64,000 bases of DNA from Paragordius varius (GCA_964247055.1 OZ176052.1:4278001-4342000); one strand, 5' to 3'; shown: positions 13,941 to 25,967, numbered from the stretch's first letter. Translations and numbers: made by a program. The notes: generated from the letters alone by a model not told the origin.

Positions 13941-15123
13941 AAGTAGTTGTATATACTCAATTTATGTTTCGAAAAAATCATTCCATTATATCTAATAATT
14001 GTTTGTGTAAACAATTTTCTATGCATTTAAATTTATAATTATCATACATTAAGTTTACTTTTTGATCTATTCATTTTTCCTACGTGTATAAATGTTCATG
14101 TGATTAATTTATATTTTGTACATATTTGATAATAAATGTCAAATTTAATTATAAATTGTTGAAAACTCATTTTCAATTAGGATATTATAATTTATATCAC
14201 TTTAAGTTGGCCCTTGTACACTTCAAGTTGGTCCTACACCAAGTTGTCCTTTATTTTTTTTAAATTGTTTCAATCAATCTAACCGTATATCATTAATATA
14301 TTTTATTATTAACCTATTCTCTTGATTTAACCGAACTTTTAAATCAATATCAAGTTTTAATCAATCAGAAACCGTATATCTTTTTAAGTTTTTTGATTTT
14401 AACAAGTAATTGAATAAAATATAAGTTTTCTGGGTTATTAATTACCATCTTTCGTTGAAAACATTTATAATTGGATAATATTGTTGAATTGGCAAAAATT
14501 AGTTCGGAACAAAAAAGTGGTTTATAACTAAATAAATAAATATATAATACAAGAAAATTAGGTTGAAAATTAAATAAATACATGCAAAATTTATTGTTAA
14601 ATCCAAATAAAATTAGGATTAACTTGAAATGTTCAAGGACCGACATGAAGAGTTCAACCAATCTGAAGTGTTGAAGGACCAATTTGAAATGTTCAAGGAC
14701 ACTTTTGAATATAAATTAAAGATATCGTATAATGATTTTAGTTTATTCAATCAAAGGGGTAATTCTCTATAAGGTTGTACCCGATTAGATATGCATTATA
14801 TCGTTGTTACTTTTAAATTAATCATAAAATATCCTTTATTGCTAATCAAATTTGATATATTTTTCAACAAAGATAATAAAACCAAAAACTTCTTTTTTTC
14901 ATATGCGTGTGGCAATATCTAAAATTCTGTCGTTTCTGGACCCTAATCATTGATCTAAATCAAGTCTGAAGGAATATCTAAAAAAACACCTAAGGAAACC
15001 TCTAAATACCATAGAATGAAATATTTAATTTTTATTAAGAATAGATAGTTTTTAAACATTTTCGAAAAAATATTTCACAAATTTTTTTATCATCGGCATT
15101 GTCCAAAGTTAATAGTTGAGATT
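13941..15123. other. Intergenic DNA between bark and the next gene
   Basis: Very AT-rich sequence with no convincing exon on either strand. It contains one diverged family A MITE (about 14190-14712). The rest shows no recognisable element. Confidence 0.6.
14190..14712. mobile_element. MITE family A, copy 1 (diverged)
   Basis: The left part carries ttcaagttggtcc units and the right part carries the reverse (gaccaatttgaaatgttcaa). Between them is the family's AT-rich core with the aaccgtatatc and ttttctgggttatta motifs. The terminal 12-15 bp are eroded relative to the copies in the MELK gene, so the edges are approximate. Confidence 0.6.
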
Positions 15124-16428
15124 TTAATCGATGAAAGATAGCGTGGGATATTTTAAATTTTCGACCTGTGTATTACAATATAATAAAATAATACCGTGTT
15201 TGCAAACAATAATATCGGTACATAGTAAAATTACTCGTATTTTATGTGTTGATGGCAGATTTTGATTAATCAGAAATATTATTAATAATTTGATTATATT
15301 TTTAATATCTTCCATGTTATGTTTAGCTATTATAATGAAAATTTGAGATTAATATTTTGATATAAACTTGAAATTAATATAGTTTTTTCGATGACACTTA
15401 TCATACAGGAAAACGAAGCCGTTGCTAAATTTATTGATTCATGCCATAAAATATCCGTTAATTTTATATTCTCATTGCAGGCTTCTTGATTTAAAAGGGA
15501 TGTAGTTGATATTTTTACAAATATTTTTTCCATAACTGTTATTAATTCTTTGCTAAAATATTGTGGTAATTTGATTGCTATAAAATATTTAATTTTATAC
15601 TATATTTATTGATAATGAGATGAAATAGTTGGAAGGATTCTGTTATGATATCCCAATAATCACTTTTCTTGATCATTTTCCACAAAGTGGTACATAATGT
15701 ATGCAATTTTAAACATTCAGTTATATCTAATTTTTATGAAGCTTTAAGTGCCTAATGTTAAAAGGATTTTTTTAAAGAAAACAATCTGTAAATGCCATAT
15801 ATAAGAAAAAGTCTCAATATTATCATCTTTTATGTCATTGTTACGCGTGTGCGTTTTGGCCAAAAACATTAAATGTTGTATACACAAAAAATAGATGTTA
15901 TTTTTAACAATGTATATACAGGAATCTCTAAATTTATATCCCATTTACTTGGATCTCTTAAATATATGTTTAGGAAATGTAGTATACTCCGAATCATTCG
16001 ATTGTCTGGGCAAGAAAACTGCTCTGTTAGAAACGGATTTATTTTGGGCAGAAAACCGGTTATCAAAATTTGTATTAAACCTAAAACATCACAGACCTTT
16101 AAACCAGATTTGTCTTCCTCCAATAAAGCGGATAAAGAGAATAAAAAAACACAATATGAATTGATATCATTCAATTTTAGCAGTATATCAAACATGTAGC
16201 ATATAATGTCATTTTCCAAAAACCAAATGGTTGATTGTTCTGTTAATAAAGTTGTTATTTGGTAAAATTTAACTTAATTCTGTACATAAGGATAGGATTC
16301 GGATTATTGACTCTTTCATTTTTTGTGGTTCTTCCACCAAATGTATCAAGTTATTGCATAACAAACAAATTTCTTCCATTTGAAAACGATTGTCGTCTGC
16401 TTTAATTATACTTTGATTTACATACCAT
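15124..16428 (-). CDS. Unrecognised helical protein with ultra-short introns
   Basis: I do not recognise the family. Exons on the - strand: about 16428-16274, 16239-15886, 15726-15601, 15577-15368, 15326-15124. All introns are GT-AG and phase 1 at both sides: 34 nt (16240-16273), 159 nt (15727-15885), 23 nt (15578-15600) and 41 nt (15327-15367). Each joins open frames that otherwise stop. The protein is rich in Leu/Ile helices with spaced Cys and Trp (for example KKSDYWDIITESFQLFHLII), compatible with an ARM/HEAT-like solenoid, but no signature proves this. An in-frame stop at 15124-15126 ends the model; about 30 open codons in another frame follow, so the 3' end may be longer or damaged. The 5' end is uncertain. 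A further 21-nt intron and a start near 16555 can be drawn, but a hAT element begins at 16775. It could be a live gene or a recent pseudogene. Confidence 0.55.
15578..15600 (-). other. 23-nt intron
   Basis: On the - strand it runs from GTATAAAA to TTTATAG. Removing it joins phase 1 to phase 1 between two open frames (exons 15726-15601 and 15577-15368). Left in, the frame ends within a few codons. Confidence 0.65.
16240..16273 (-). other. 34-nt intron
   Basis: On the - strand it runs from GTTAAATT to TTAACAG. Removal joins phase 1 to phase 1 and keeps a frame open through the following 354-nt exon. Confidence 0.65.
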
Positions 16429-16676
16429 CTATTCGAAATAGATATTTAAATGTTTTATTTGTTGATATTCATCTTAGTCGTGAAGTTATTTTTGTACAAA
16501 CCTTTTTTGATGCTTATATCCAGCTAAAAATTATGCAAAAATACCTACTATTTTATAACACATATTTAATATTTATATAAAATAATTGGATATAAATGCA
16601 ATACAAACATTAATGGGGAATATTAAAATTGAGAGAATTACGCATTGTATTTATGAAATTTATTAAAAAAAATAGG

Positions 16677-16723
16677 CTGAAATGCGTACAAATATAAAAA
16701 ATATATATTTGTACGCATTTCAG
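16677..16723. repeat. Perfect 20-bp hairpin (foldback)
   Basis: Arms 16677-16696 (ctgaaatgcgtacaaatata) and 16704-16723 are exact reverse complements around a 7-nt loop. Flanking poly-A and poly-T extend the pairing imperfectly. The upstream gagaattacgcatt is shared with bark intron 2. It may be a tiny MITE or the end of one. Confidence 0.75.
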
Positions 16724-17188
16724 CTTAATTTTTTTTTAATAATCGACCCACAACTTAAGAGCAATACTCTAGAACAGGGGTTCTTAAACTATGGGTCGCG
16801 ACCTCATTTGGGGTCGCGTAACAAAATTATGGGGTCGCGAGTGATAAAAATTCAATTTAAGAAAAAATGTTTTTTAACTTGTAAAATTATTGTTATAAAA
16901 AAATAACAATTATGTATATATATATATATATATCATCTGGTTCCGAAAAATTGTTTATACCAGCATATCTCTTCCTATCATAGCTGATTCACATGTTTTA
17001 ATTAAGATTGAAGAAAAGATTGTCTTTGGGAACGTCTTTTGCGAAAAAACAATTATATTTGGTCTTCTAGTTTTAATTTGTCAATGCCCTCTGTAACAAG
17101 ATTAGTTTTCTTTTTATTCGGTAATTAATTATCTAATATAATCTGCAATATGTTATTTTTATATATTTATTTAAAATAAAAATAAATT

Positions 17189-17493
17189 TTGCCCATGAAT
17201 AAATGGCTGTTAAATAAGAATTGTAATGACGCAGATATTAATCCAACAAATTCTTCTCAGTATGACAATGTATTGGAAAAGAGACATCTAATTTGCGAAA
17301 AAGAAAATATGATGATTCTTTTCTTCAATTCGGCTTCACATTTCAAAATTGTAATGGTAATGAACAACCTCTTTGTTTGATATGCAATAAATTATTGGCT
17401 TCGGAGAGTTTGACATCAAAATTAAGAAGACATTTTGAATCAAAGCATGTTTCGTATGTCAATAAACCTAAAGAATATTTTGAAAGACTGTAA
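17189..17493 (+). pseudogene. hAT transposase N-terminus with BED zinc finger
   Basis: Two overlapping open frames on the + strand give the N-terminus of a ZBED5-type hAT transposase; a frameshift separates them near 17290. The BED finger shows Cys-X2-Cys (LCLICNK) and His-X4-His (HFESKH), followed by the family's KPxEYFxRL. The frame ends at 17493, where the sequence switches to C-terminal coding on the opposite strand. Confidence 0.75.
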
Positions 17494-17700
17494 TCTTGGT
17501 GTAATGTTTGAAACTAGGTAAATCCTCTTCAACATATTTTATCGCTGAACAATATTGGGATTTAATGTTATTTAAAGCTGAGAAAGTAACTTCACAGAAA
17601 TATGTTGGTGTTGAATGGCAGAAGTACATTTTATGTCGGCGATTGATTCAGTCCTAGTTTAGATCCAGAATTCATTCAAGGGATTTTTTGGAATCGTAGT

Positions 17701-18032
17701 TAATGCGTTTAGAATAGAGACGACATATGAATTAATAACTCAAATTAAGTACATTTATTAACTGATTGCTCAGTGTTGGTATAGGTGTATTTATATATTT
17801 TAGCAAGGATAAATTACAATAATAAATTAGAATACTATTTGTATCAAATACAATGTCATATAAAATATCCATATATATAATAGTCATTAGATTACTTATT
17901 AAATACAATGTCGTATAATTTAACTTAAGGTTATAAAGTTGGCAACTATAATTAGAATACTTGTACATACAATGTCATATAAATTATATAATAAATAATA
18001 ATAATATAACTTAAGGTTATAACCAATTAACA
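17701..18032 (-). repeat. Ty3/Gypsy 3' LTR
   Basis: 332 bp, the same length as and apparently identical to the copy at 21847-22178. On the - strand it begins TGTTAATTGG and ends GCATTA. Confidence 0.92.
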
Positions 18033-21000
18033 TTATCTTCCCCCTATAGTAAAGCGGTCTGGGGGTTTTCGCTGGCGTTGTGGGTACCTGGGTTTAGGCA
18101 TGTCTATATTCGTTGTTGGAGCTACGTTATTATCCTGTGTGGTTATGCCTATCGGCGATGGTTGTATATTATTGTTTATGGCTTCGAGATCTGGTGGAGT
18201 AGAGGTATTTTCTTCGGAATTAATTGGTGTTTCGGGCGCTGGCGTGGTTGTTCTCGGACATTCCATTCTTTTTTTTAATTGATCAGCGTGTTTTCTAAGA
18301 ACTCTGTCTGTTTCGTCTGTTACCATATATGATAATGGACCCCGGCGTTCTAATATTTCCCCTGCCCTCCATCCTTTTTCTATTTCATTTTTTATAAAAA
18401 CCTTCTCTCTTGGAACGAACTGGCGAGTCGGTTCTATTTCATTATCGATAAACTCAGTTGTTTGTGTTTTGAGCCATGACATCGGACCATTTGGGTGTCT
18501 CTTCAGAAAGACTTGTGATGGTGTATTCATAATGGCACTGTGTGTTGAATTTCGATAGCCATATAAAATCGTGTTGATTGCCTCGTGGGCATGCATTGTT
18601 TGCGTTTTCGTAGCTCTATATCTGAATTTGAGGGTTGCAATACATCTTTCAACCAATCCATTGGACTTGGGATGGTATGGACTCACTAAAATATGTTTTA
18701 TATTAAGATTATGTAAGGTACTTCTGAATTCATGGGATGTAAAGTATGGCCCATTATCAGTGACTATCTGTCTCGGAAAACCAAATCTGGCCATGTGTTT
18801 TTCTAAACAATTCAATAATTGTTGTGAGGTTATCGATTTGAGTAGATCCACCTCAACCCATCTTGAAGCGCTATCAATGGTAACTAACCAAAAATAACCA
18901 TCTATGGGGCCGGCTATGTCGATGTGAATTCTCTCCTACAACGCGGTGTTGAAATTCCATTTCCACGTTGGATTTTCCTTTATATTAGGCTTGTTTCTTT
19001 GACACGGTTCACATGTTTCTACAAAATTTTCTAAATCTTTTTCTAAGTTTGGCCAATATATGGATTGTCTTGCTTGTTGTTTCATCGATTGCGCTCCGTT
19101 ATGTCCAGTATGTAGGAATTTCATTACGTCCCGCTGCAAGGATGTGGGTATTAGTAATCTGTCATTTACAAATAAAAGATTATAGTATATTTGAATCTCA
19201 TTTTTTACTTTCAGAAATTCCTTTATACTTGGATCACTCCAATCATTTGTTCTTATTGCTGATTTAAGTTTGTTTGCCAATGGATCTAACCTTATCTCCT
19301 CCTCCACTAACTCTTTACTTAGATTAAATTTATTCATAGTTAAAAATTTTACCGTGTGTGATACCTCATCATCTTCATTTTGCACCTCCATGGTATTATC
19401 ATTATTTGGTAATCTGGATAGAGCGTCGGCTAAGTTGTTTTGCCCTTTTTTATATTCGATTTCATAGTCGTATCCCGATGTTTTATAGATCCATCTAAGA
19501 AGTTTAGCATTATTAATATTTTGTAAATTTCGAGTTCGACCAAATAACCCGATTAGTGGTTTGTGGTCGGTTATAATTTTGAATTTTCTACCATATATAA
19601 ATGGTTTAAATTTTTCTATAGCATACGTGATAGCTTTTGCTTCTTTCTCTATTGTTGAATAATTGGTTTCGGCATCGGTGCATTTGCGTGAAGCGTATGA
19701 TATGGGACGCTTTCCTTCCGGGGTAATATGTAGTAAGATCGCTCCAAATCCCTTGTTTGATGCGTCTGTTTCTATTAGTATTGGCCAATTTGGGTTATAC
19801 GGTATTAATGTATTGTAATTTATCATTAGTTGTTTTGCGGATTGGAACTCCTCTTCTTCTATCTCGGTCCAGGCCCATGGTCTAATTGAACCTGTGTTTC
19901 TGTGGAGGTTGCATATCGCTTGATGGAGATTTGGTATGAATCGTTCATGAAAGTTTAGCAGTCCTAAAAATGATCTTAGTTCTGTCTTATTGGTGGGTCT
20001 CGGACAATTGATCAAAGCTTGAATTTTGTCATTGGTGGGACGAATTCCATTCTTTGAAATTTCATATCCCATGTAATTGACAGATGAAACGGCAAGTTGC
20101 AATTTGTCTCTGCTCAGTTTCAACCCTGCAGCTTCCAATCGTTGCAATAACCTGGTCAATGTGGCGTCATGTTCGGTTCTTGTTTTACCCGATATTAATA
20201 TGTCATCTAAATAGATACATATACCTGGTATATCACCAATCAAATTATCCATGATTCGTTGAAATATATGAGGGGCCGTAGTCAACCGAAATGGAAGTCG
20301 TTGGTAACAATAAAAACCTTGATGGGTAGTTATGGTCAGTAGTGGTTGTGATGATTGTTTTATGGGAATTTGCAGGTAAGCATCCTTCAGGTCTAGTGAC
20401 GTAAAAACTGTCCCTTGAGCTGTTCTTGAGATTAGTTCATCAAAGGTGGGGATTACGTGGGAATCGGGTAGCAAATGAGGATTGAGGCTGATTCGAAAAT
20501 CCGCACATATCCTTATTTGGCCATTTGGTTTTAATATATTTACTGTTGGTGTGGCCCACGATATTCGCTCCCTATTTGGGTCAATTTTTCTCAAGATACC
20601 TAGGTTTATCAATCTATCTAGTTCCTTTTCCACACGTTCTTGGAGGGGTAGGGGAACTCTCCTGCAGGGGTATATTTTGGGTGTTGCATTATTTTTTATC
20701 GCAATCGATACCTCCATATCCTTAAGACAGCCTAACCCGTCCGAGAACAACCTATTATACTGGTTATATATAGATTTATTAGTTATATTATTGATCATCA
20801 CATTATCTGGTAAATTTAAAGCAAATGCACGGATCCAAGGGAGACCAAAAATTAATGGCCGATCTCCCTCGGTTACAAAACATTCAAGGGTTTTTGTCAT
20901 ACCGTTCATTGTTACGCGCAATTCGGTTTTACCCATGGTCGGGATAGTTTCATTATTGTATGTGGATAGTCTTTGTCCTACCTCCAGTCGTGGTTGTCCT

Positions 21001-21846
21001 GTTGATTTCCAGCATCTCTCATTGATAACTGTCACATCCGCACCGGTGTCAAACAACATTGATGTTTCTATTCCGTTAAATTGCACTGTTATCGTTGGGC
21101 CCATCCCCGTTGAATTTGTCACTGCCCGAATACCTGGTTTGGTGGGATATTTGGTTCGGCAATACTTTGCAAAATGGTTGTATTTTCCGCACTTATAGCA
21201 TCGTTGACCCTTTGCACTGCATTTATCGATTGCATGACATTTCCCACATCTTTGGCAGTCTCTTTGGTGTATGGTTCTTTCTTGGCGGATTTTCAGCACC
21301 TTCGGTTCAATCACTTCGAGGGAATGCGCCATATCAATTACCATTTGTAGTGACACTGGTTCGCCTTCATTTTGACCCGTGGGGAATCTTATATGTAATT
21401 CCCGTTCTAGGATTGGCATATTTAGTCCTATCAAGAAAACATCTCTTAATAAGTATGAGATATTGCCTTCATCACAATCGTCAGCTAGTACTTTTAATCT
21501 TTCCATATAACTCATGATTGGTTTCGCCTTCTTGTCTGGTTGTTTTAAAGAATTCTTTACGATTCAGCCATATGCTTTTGTCCGGGGCAAAGATTTGCAT
21601 TGCCAATTTTTGAATTTGAGCCCATGTTATCTCCTCTATTTTCGTAGAAAACGCTTGGTTTTCCAGTTTAGAGATTGTGCGTAGTCCTGCATAGGCCAGG
21701 AATAAGTTTTTTAATATTTCATCATTTGGATTAATGTTTTTAGCGATTAAGATACGATTCACGTGCTTTAAGTATTGTTTAAAATTAGTGTTTGGATCGT
21801 ATTCGTTAATACTGATTTTGGAAATTTCGTCCATTAACGGCACCAA

Positions 21847-22178
21847 TAATGCGTTTAGAATAGAGACGACATATGAATTAATAACTCAAATTAAGTACAT
21901 TTATTAACTGATTGCTCAGTGTTGGTATAGGTGTATTTATATATTTTAGCAAGGATAAATTACAATAATAAATTAGAATACTATTTGTATCAAATACAAT
22001 GTCATATAAAATATCCATATATATAATAGTCATTAGATTACTTATTAAATACAATGTCGTATAATTTAACTTAAGGTTATAAAGTTGGCAACTATAATTA
22101 GAATACTTGTACATACAATGTCATATAAATTATATAATAAATAATAATAATATAACTTAAGGTTATAACCAATTAACA
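21847..22178 (-). repeat. Ty3/Gypsy 5' LTR
   Basis: 332 bp, matching the copy at 17701-18032. On the - strand the internal region starts directly after it with a TGGTGCC motif, where the primer-binding site is expected; the tRNA was not identified. Confidence 0.92.
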
Positions 22179-22183
22179 GTAGT

Positions 22184-22695
22184 TTTACACAAAATCTTAG
22201 CAAATTCCTCTTGAGTTTTAAGTGGCAGATGATCACTCTTACTTAAGCCAATCCAAGGCTTTTGAATCCAAATAATTTAATAATATTTAATATAAAATAT
22301 GTCAGGAAATGTATTTCTAGCGCTTTTTAGTGATCTACAAAGTTTTTCAATATAAATTTTACAATCAATTTTCTTAATTACAAAATTGTAGACACCGGAA
22401 AACATTTCAAATGAATTTTTTTCAACTCTAATTTTCCGAATGCTGATCTTTTTGATAAAATTTGCAATTTTATCGCTTGAAGTATATATATGCATGTTTT
22501 TCCGTGAAATTACAAGTTGGGATCGTTTACTTCGCAAATATTTCCGACAACACTTGGATAGCCACAAGTCATTTTGAAAAAAAGCAGCAAATTCTCATTT
22601 TTACTCAGTTAATATTTCGATCTCGTCCTTCAATAACAATAATTATTTCGGTTTTAAGAGATGGACCAAAATATATGTATTAATAAATTTCTATA
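22184..22695 (-). pseudogene. hAT transposase C-terminal half, inverted relic
   Basis: On the - strand, 22567-22277 reads ...YTSSDKIANFIKKISIRK, then VEKNSFEMF, a pattern of ZBED5-like transposases. 22270-22184 continues with LPLKTQEEFAKI in another frame. The chain carries on beyond the LTR element at 17695-17500. It lies opposite to the BED-finger end, within the same pair of inverted repeats. Confidence 0.65.
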
Positions 22696-23159
22696 ACATC
22701 TTCTGATTAGTAAATTTATATATTATAATAATCGGAATATTTGTGCAAATTTTAATTTATAATTTTTTAAGTTTCAAAACGAATTCTAAATTTATATATT
22801 TTTATGCACATGTATATTGTTTCTTAATAAATATATCACCAAAAAATATTAATTTATTTTTCTTTTATATTTATTGGGGTCGCCAAGAAATTTGGGATCA
22901 CAAATGGGGTCGCGACTCAGAAAAGTTTAAGAAGCCCTGCTCTAGAATACGCACTTATAATCAAAATTTAAAACCCTATATAAAACCTCCAACCCATTCC
23001 GGGCCTTTTAATACTTGGATCAATACATTTTAATTTATTGCATTTGCCTATCTATGCTGCCCAAACTTCGTATACATAATAAACTATAAAATATGCCAAT
23101 TTATTTTGTAGGTTTTATTATTGCGATGGTATTTTAAGCAAACATTTTATTTTAAAATT

Positions 23160-23287
23160 TTAATGTCGTCGGCGAGTGGTGCGTTCTATAGGATAGTATC
23201 CCCAACCTACAACAACTTTAGCTCTGGCTTCATCATCTTCATTCCCTGTCAATGGTCGAGTATATTGATTAGATTCGGGGCCTTTTG
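23160..23287 (-). CDS. Possible terminal exon of an unidentified gene
   Basis: Read on the - strand, an acceptor (TTTATCAG) at 23288-23290 opens a 128-nt exon of about 42 codons, ending ...GWGYYPIERTTRRRH and TAA at 23162-23160. AATAAA follows within about 15 nt (complement of 23146-23151). Composition is clearly protein-like: acidic NEDDEARAK, then a basic end. No upstream exon was located with confidence, and a transposon lies at 24245-27393. I do not recognise the protein. Confidence 0.45.
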
Positions 23288-24402
23288 CTGATAAATACAT
23301 AATTACATAAATATTTATTCATTAAAATGCTTTTTTGTACTAATTGTTATTATTAAACACCTATTACCTTTTTTATAAAAAAATAACTTTTCAAGTTTTA
23401 TTATGCGATACTATTTGTTTTATAAGCATTTATTGGGCTTATATTTTTATCTTAAAATGAATAATTACAATCGTGTTTATAACCTATTATTTGTTTTATA
23501 TATAGCCTTAAATATTTATCCCCATCAATTATAATTATAGATGGTTCTGAATTTGAATATATGACTTTCTTTCGTAAGATAATTTGGGCGGACTATCATT
23601 ACAATATAGTCCATTGCACACATGCACTTAAATGCAACCGGTTAAAAATTTAAGTAATCGCATTCTTTTGCACAACTGTCAAAACTAGTTTATAAAAAGC
23701 TTAAATCACTAATTTCTGTGAGTATTTCAACCGCTTTCGATTACACCTTTTTTTATTTAACTTGAAGCTTCCAACCCACCCATTATACCGTTTATCAATG
23801 GTACTCACCAAAAAATTTTGAAGAGACAAATATAAAGTTTTTTTTCTCAAAGGCCGACCATATAATACAGACAAATATGGCCGTTAGAGTTAACGTTAAA
23901 AAATATTACATAATTCTGGATCATAAAAAGGACTTATAGAGCCGCGGTTTGACTACCACCGGTTTACATGTTTATGAATAAAATATTAAATACTTGGATA
24001 TGATGCTAATAAATTCAAGCCTAACAAGAAGAATATTGTCCAAAGGCACATTAAGAATTTCATGGATAATTTAATTAAATCAAATAAATTATATTAATTA
24101 TAACAATATACATATTTTAGGCACCACATATGGTATGTTAGGCATCGCATGACTTCAAAAATAGGATGTAAATGCCAACATCATTTAATTATAACATTAA
24201 AACTCTTTTTTTTTCAATTTTGTCAATGGGACATTATGTTAATTTAATGTGACCAGATATTTTGAACTTTGACGCAGTACAAAATTAAAACATATTTTGC
24301 TTTACAACATCGGAGTGGTATATTACACAGTCACAAAATATCCCGATGAAATATATATATTCTGATAAGAAAATATCAAAATTATCATTTTGGTTTTAAC
24401 CT

Positions 24403-24693
24403 TTACCAGTTATCAAAGTAAGTTATATAGGTAGGGTCTCCAATAATTAGCTTTAATACAATCAAAGTTCTTTTTAGTTTATTCAAAGGGTTTAACAGTA
24501 TATTGTTCGCATTTAGGTCAGTATCTTTGATTCTAAATATATCAGGGATAACTACAAGAAATGTCGGACCATCTTTGATGAACGACATGACAGGATGTAT
24601 GTAGTAATATTTTGGCTGTTTGGCCTCTAAATGTTCTTCCTCATGAAAAACTACAAACGATGATCTAAAAGTTTTTGACAACACCATTGTCAA
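24403..24693 (-). other. Unrecognised open frame inside the 3.1-kb hAT-type element
   Basis: A 96-residue frame (FHEEEHLEAKQPKYYYIHPV in its middle). Related coding-like sequence in shifted frames continues upstream to about 25000. It is probably a decayed element protein or captured gene fragment. No family was recognised. Confidence 0.35.
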
Positions 24694-25176
24694 GTTTACA
24701 ACATCAGGAACAACGTTACTTTGGTCAAATCAGAAGCAATTTCTATATTATACTTATCAATTATTCCTATCAGTATTTTGTTATGGAAAATTCTGAGCTC
24801 CATTTCTTTGTCATACAAACTATATGTTGGACATGAGTAATTGATAATAGGATAATACTCTACTTATAAGGCTTGAATTCCTCAGTGGTGTTTGGCGGTG
24901 GTAAATCAATATATTGAGCATTTGGTAATTCAAAAGCACGACCCCAGGAATTAGGAATTTTTTTTCGTTGGATTTATTACTTCATCCGAGCTATTGTAAA
25001 CAAAATAAGGTAAGCCAATATCCTGAAAAGAGTAAGACACTTGTTCGCTCTAGCGTCCCTGTCCACACAGGACGACCTTTATTCAAGGAGATATGCTTCA
25101 TTCTTGAGAGCTTTATACGCAATTAAACGTATAAATTAAACGCTTTTTCTACGGGTGCAACTTCGTCTGATATAAC

Positions 25177-25852
25177 TAGGGTTGTGCATTTGACTGCTTT
25201 TTCAAAAAAGTCCGGTTATAACTTTTTACTTAAGTAAATATCTGCGATTTAGGATTGTGAAAATAATATTCGTACGACACTAGCGTTTCACTAATAATCA
25301 AGTTTTTTCTTAAAAGTTTATTATACATTTTTTTGATATTTATTATTTACAAATATTTTCAATCAAACCAAGAATTTTGTTTTCAAATTTTGCCACATGT
25401 TTGTGGCCTTCTGAATCTTCAAATACACGGCTTTTAATACTGGATATTTCAAATTAAATTTTACCTAGTTTATTTTACACTTTCCATCAATGAAATAATA
25501 TCCAAATATAAGATGTTTTCTCATTTTATTGGTTATGGAATGCTTGCATGTTTTGCAAAGTGCTTGATTGTTTTGTTTTTCGAAGTAACTGGATGCTTAA
25601 ATGCTAATGTTATAACGATGCGTGTTTAATAATTTTATATTGTTAAATAAGCATATTTAAATATTTAATTTATATTTTTATTAATATATTAAAAAACACT
25701 GATATCTTACTATTTCTCTTCCAAAAAAATTTACCAGCAATTTTTCAAAAACAGCTGTTTTTTTGAATGACCATGGTCAAAAAATAAATAGTCACCAACC
25801 TGGTCATGACCCGCTCAATTGACCGGGTCATGATTTGGTGAGCACAACCCTA
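25177..25852. mobile_element. hAT MITE nested in the larger element
   Basis: 676 bp with ends tagggttgtgc and gcacaaccctt-type complement (gcacaacccta), flanked by an exact 8-bp duplication gatataac (25169-25176 and 25853-25860). The right part has palindromic gaccatggtc and ccgggtcatga motifs. It is non-coding and inserted after the host element. Confidence 0.85.
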
Positions 25853-25967
25853 GATATAACTACTAATCATCAACACAACACTATTTTTGACAACAAATTC
25901 CCTATTAGTAGCATTCTCTTAAGTAATTGCTATATGCAAAGCATTAAAAATAATAATGTTGGTTTAC

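Larger units (their letters stand above)
17701..22178 (-). mobile_element. Ty3/Gypsy LTR retrotransposon, young insertion
   Basis: A 4478-bp element on the - strand between two 332-bp LTRs, with the 5-bp target duplication gtagt at 17696-17700 and 22179-22183. Next to the left-hand (3') LTR is a purine-rich tract (agggggaagataa on the - strand). Parts along the - strand: gag at about 21.8-21.2 kb with two CCHC knuckles near 21.2 kb; aspartic protease near 21.05 kb (DTGAD); reverse transcriptase at about 20.6-20.0 kb (YLDD); RNase H at about 19.8-19.4 kb; integrase at about 19.1-18.3 kb. No envelope gene is seen. The LTRs look identical, so the insertion is recent. It looks nearly whole, with about two interruptions of the reading frame, some of which could reflect the frameshifting this family uses. 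It sits inside the hAT element and is therefore younger than it. Confidence 0.93.
16775..22939. mobile_element. hAT transposon with BED-finger transposase relic, rearranged and interrupted
   Basis: Terminal inverted repeats are caggggttcttaaact at the left and the complement of cagggcttcttaaact at the right, with gtcgcgacc subterminal motifs at both ends. The 8-bp target duplication ctctagaa is exact (16767-16774 and 22940-22947). Without the LTR element it would be about 1.7 kb, shorter than a full hAT. A ZBED5-like N-terminus lies on the + strand at 17189-17493: NKWLLNKN, then a BED finger with LCLICNK and HFESKH, then KPKEYFERL. The C-terminal dimerisation region (NPLNEFWI and YFCEVTFSAL-type peptides) and the preceding SDKI/VEKNSFEMF region lie on the - strand at 17500-17695 and 22184-22567. 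The middle is therefore missing and the C-terminal half inverted. Stops and frameshifts show it is dead. Confidence 0.9.

Noticed and set aside
15873-16199. 108-codon + strand frame
   Set aside because: Antisense shadow of the better supported - strand exon 15886-16239.
16400-16425. 26-nt intron upstream of the - strand gene's first traced exon
   Set aside because: GT-AG fits, but the upstream 47 nt have stops in all frames, whereas reading straight through stays open.
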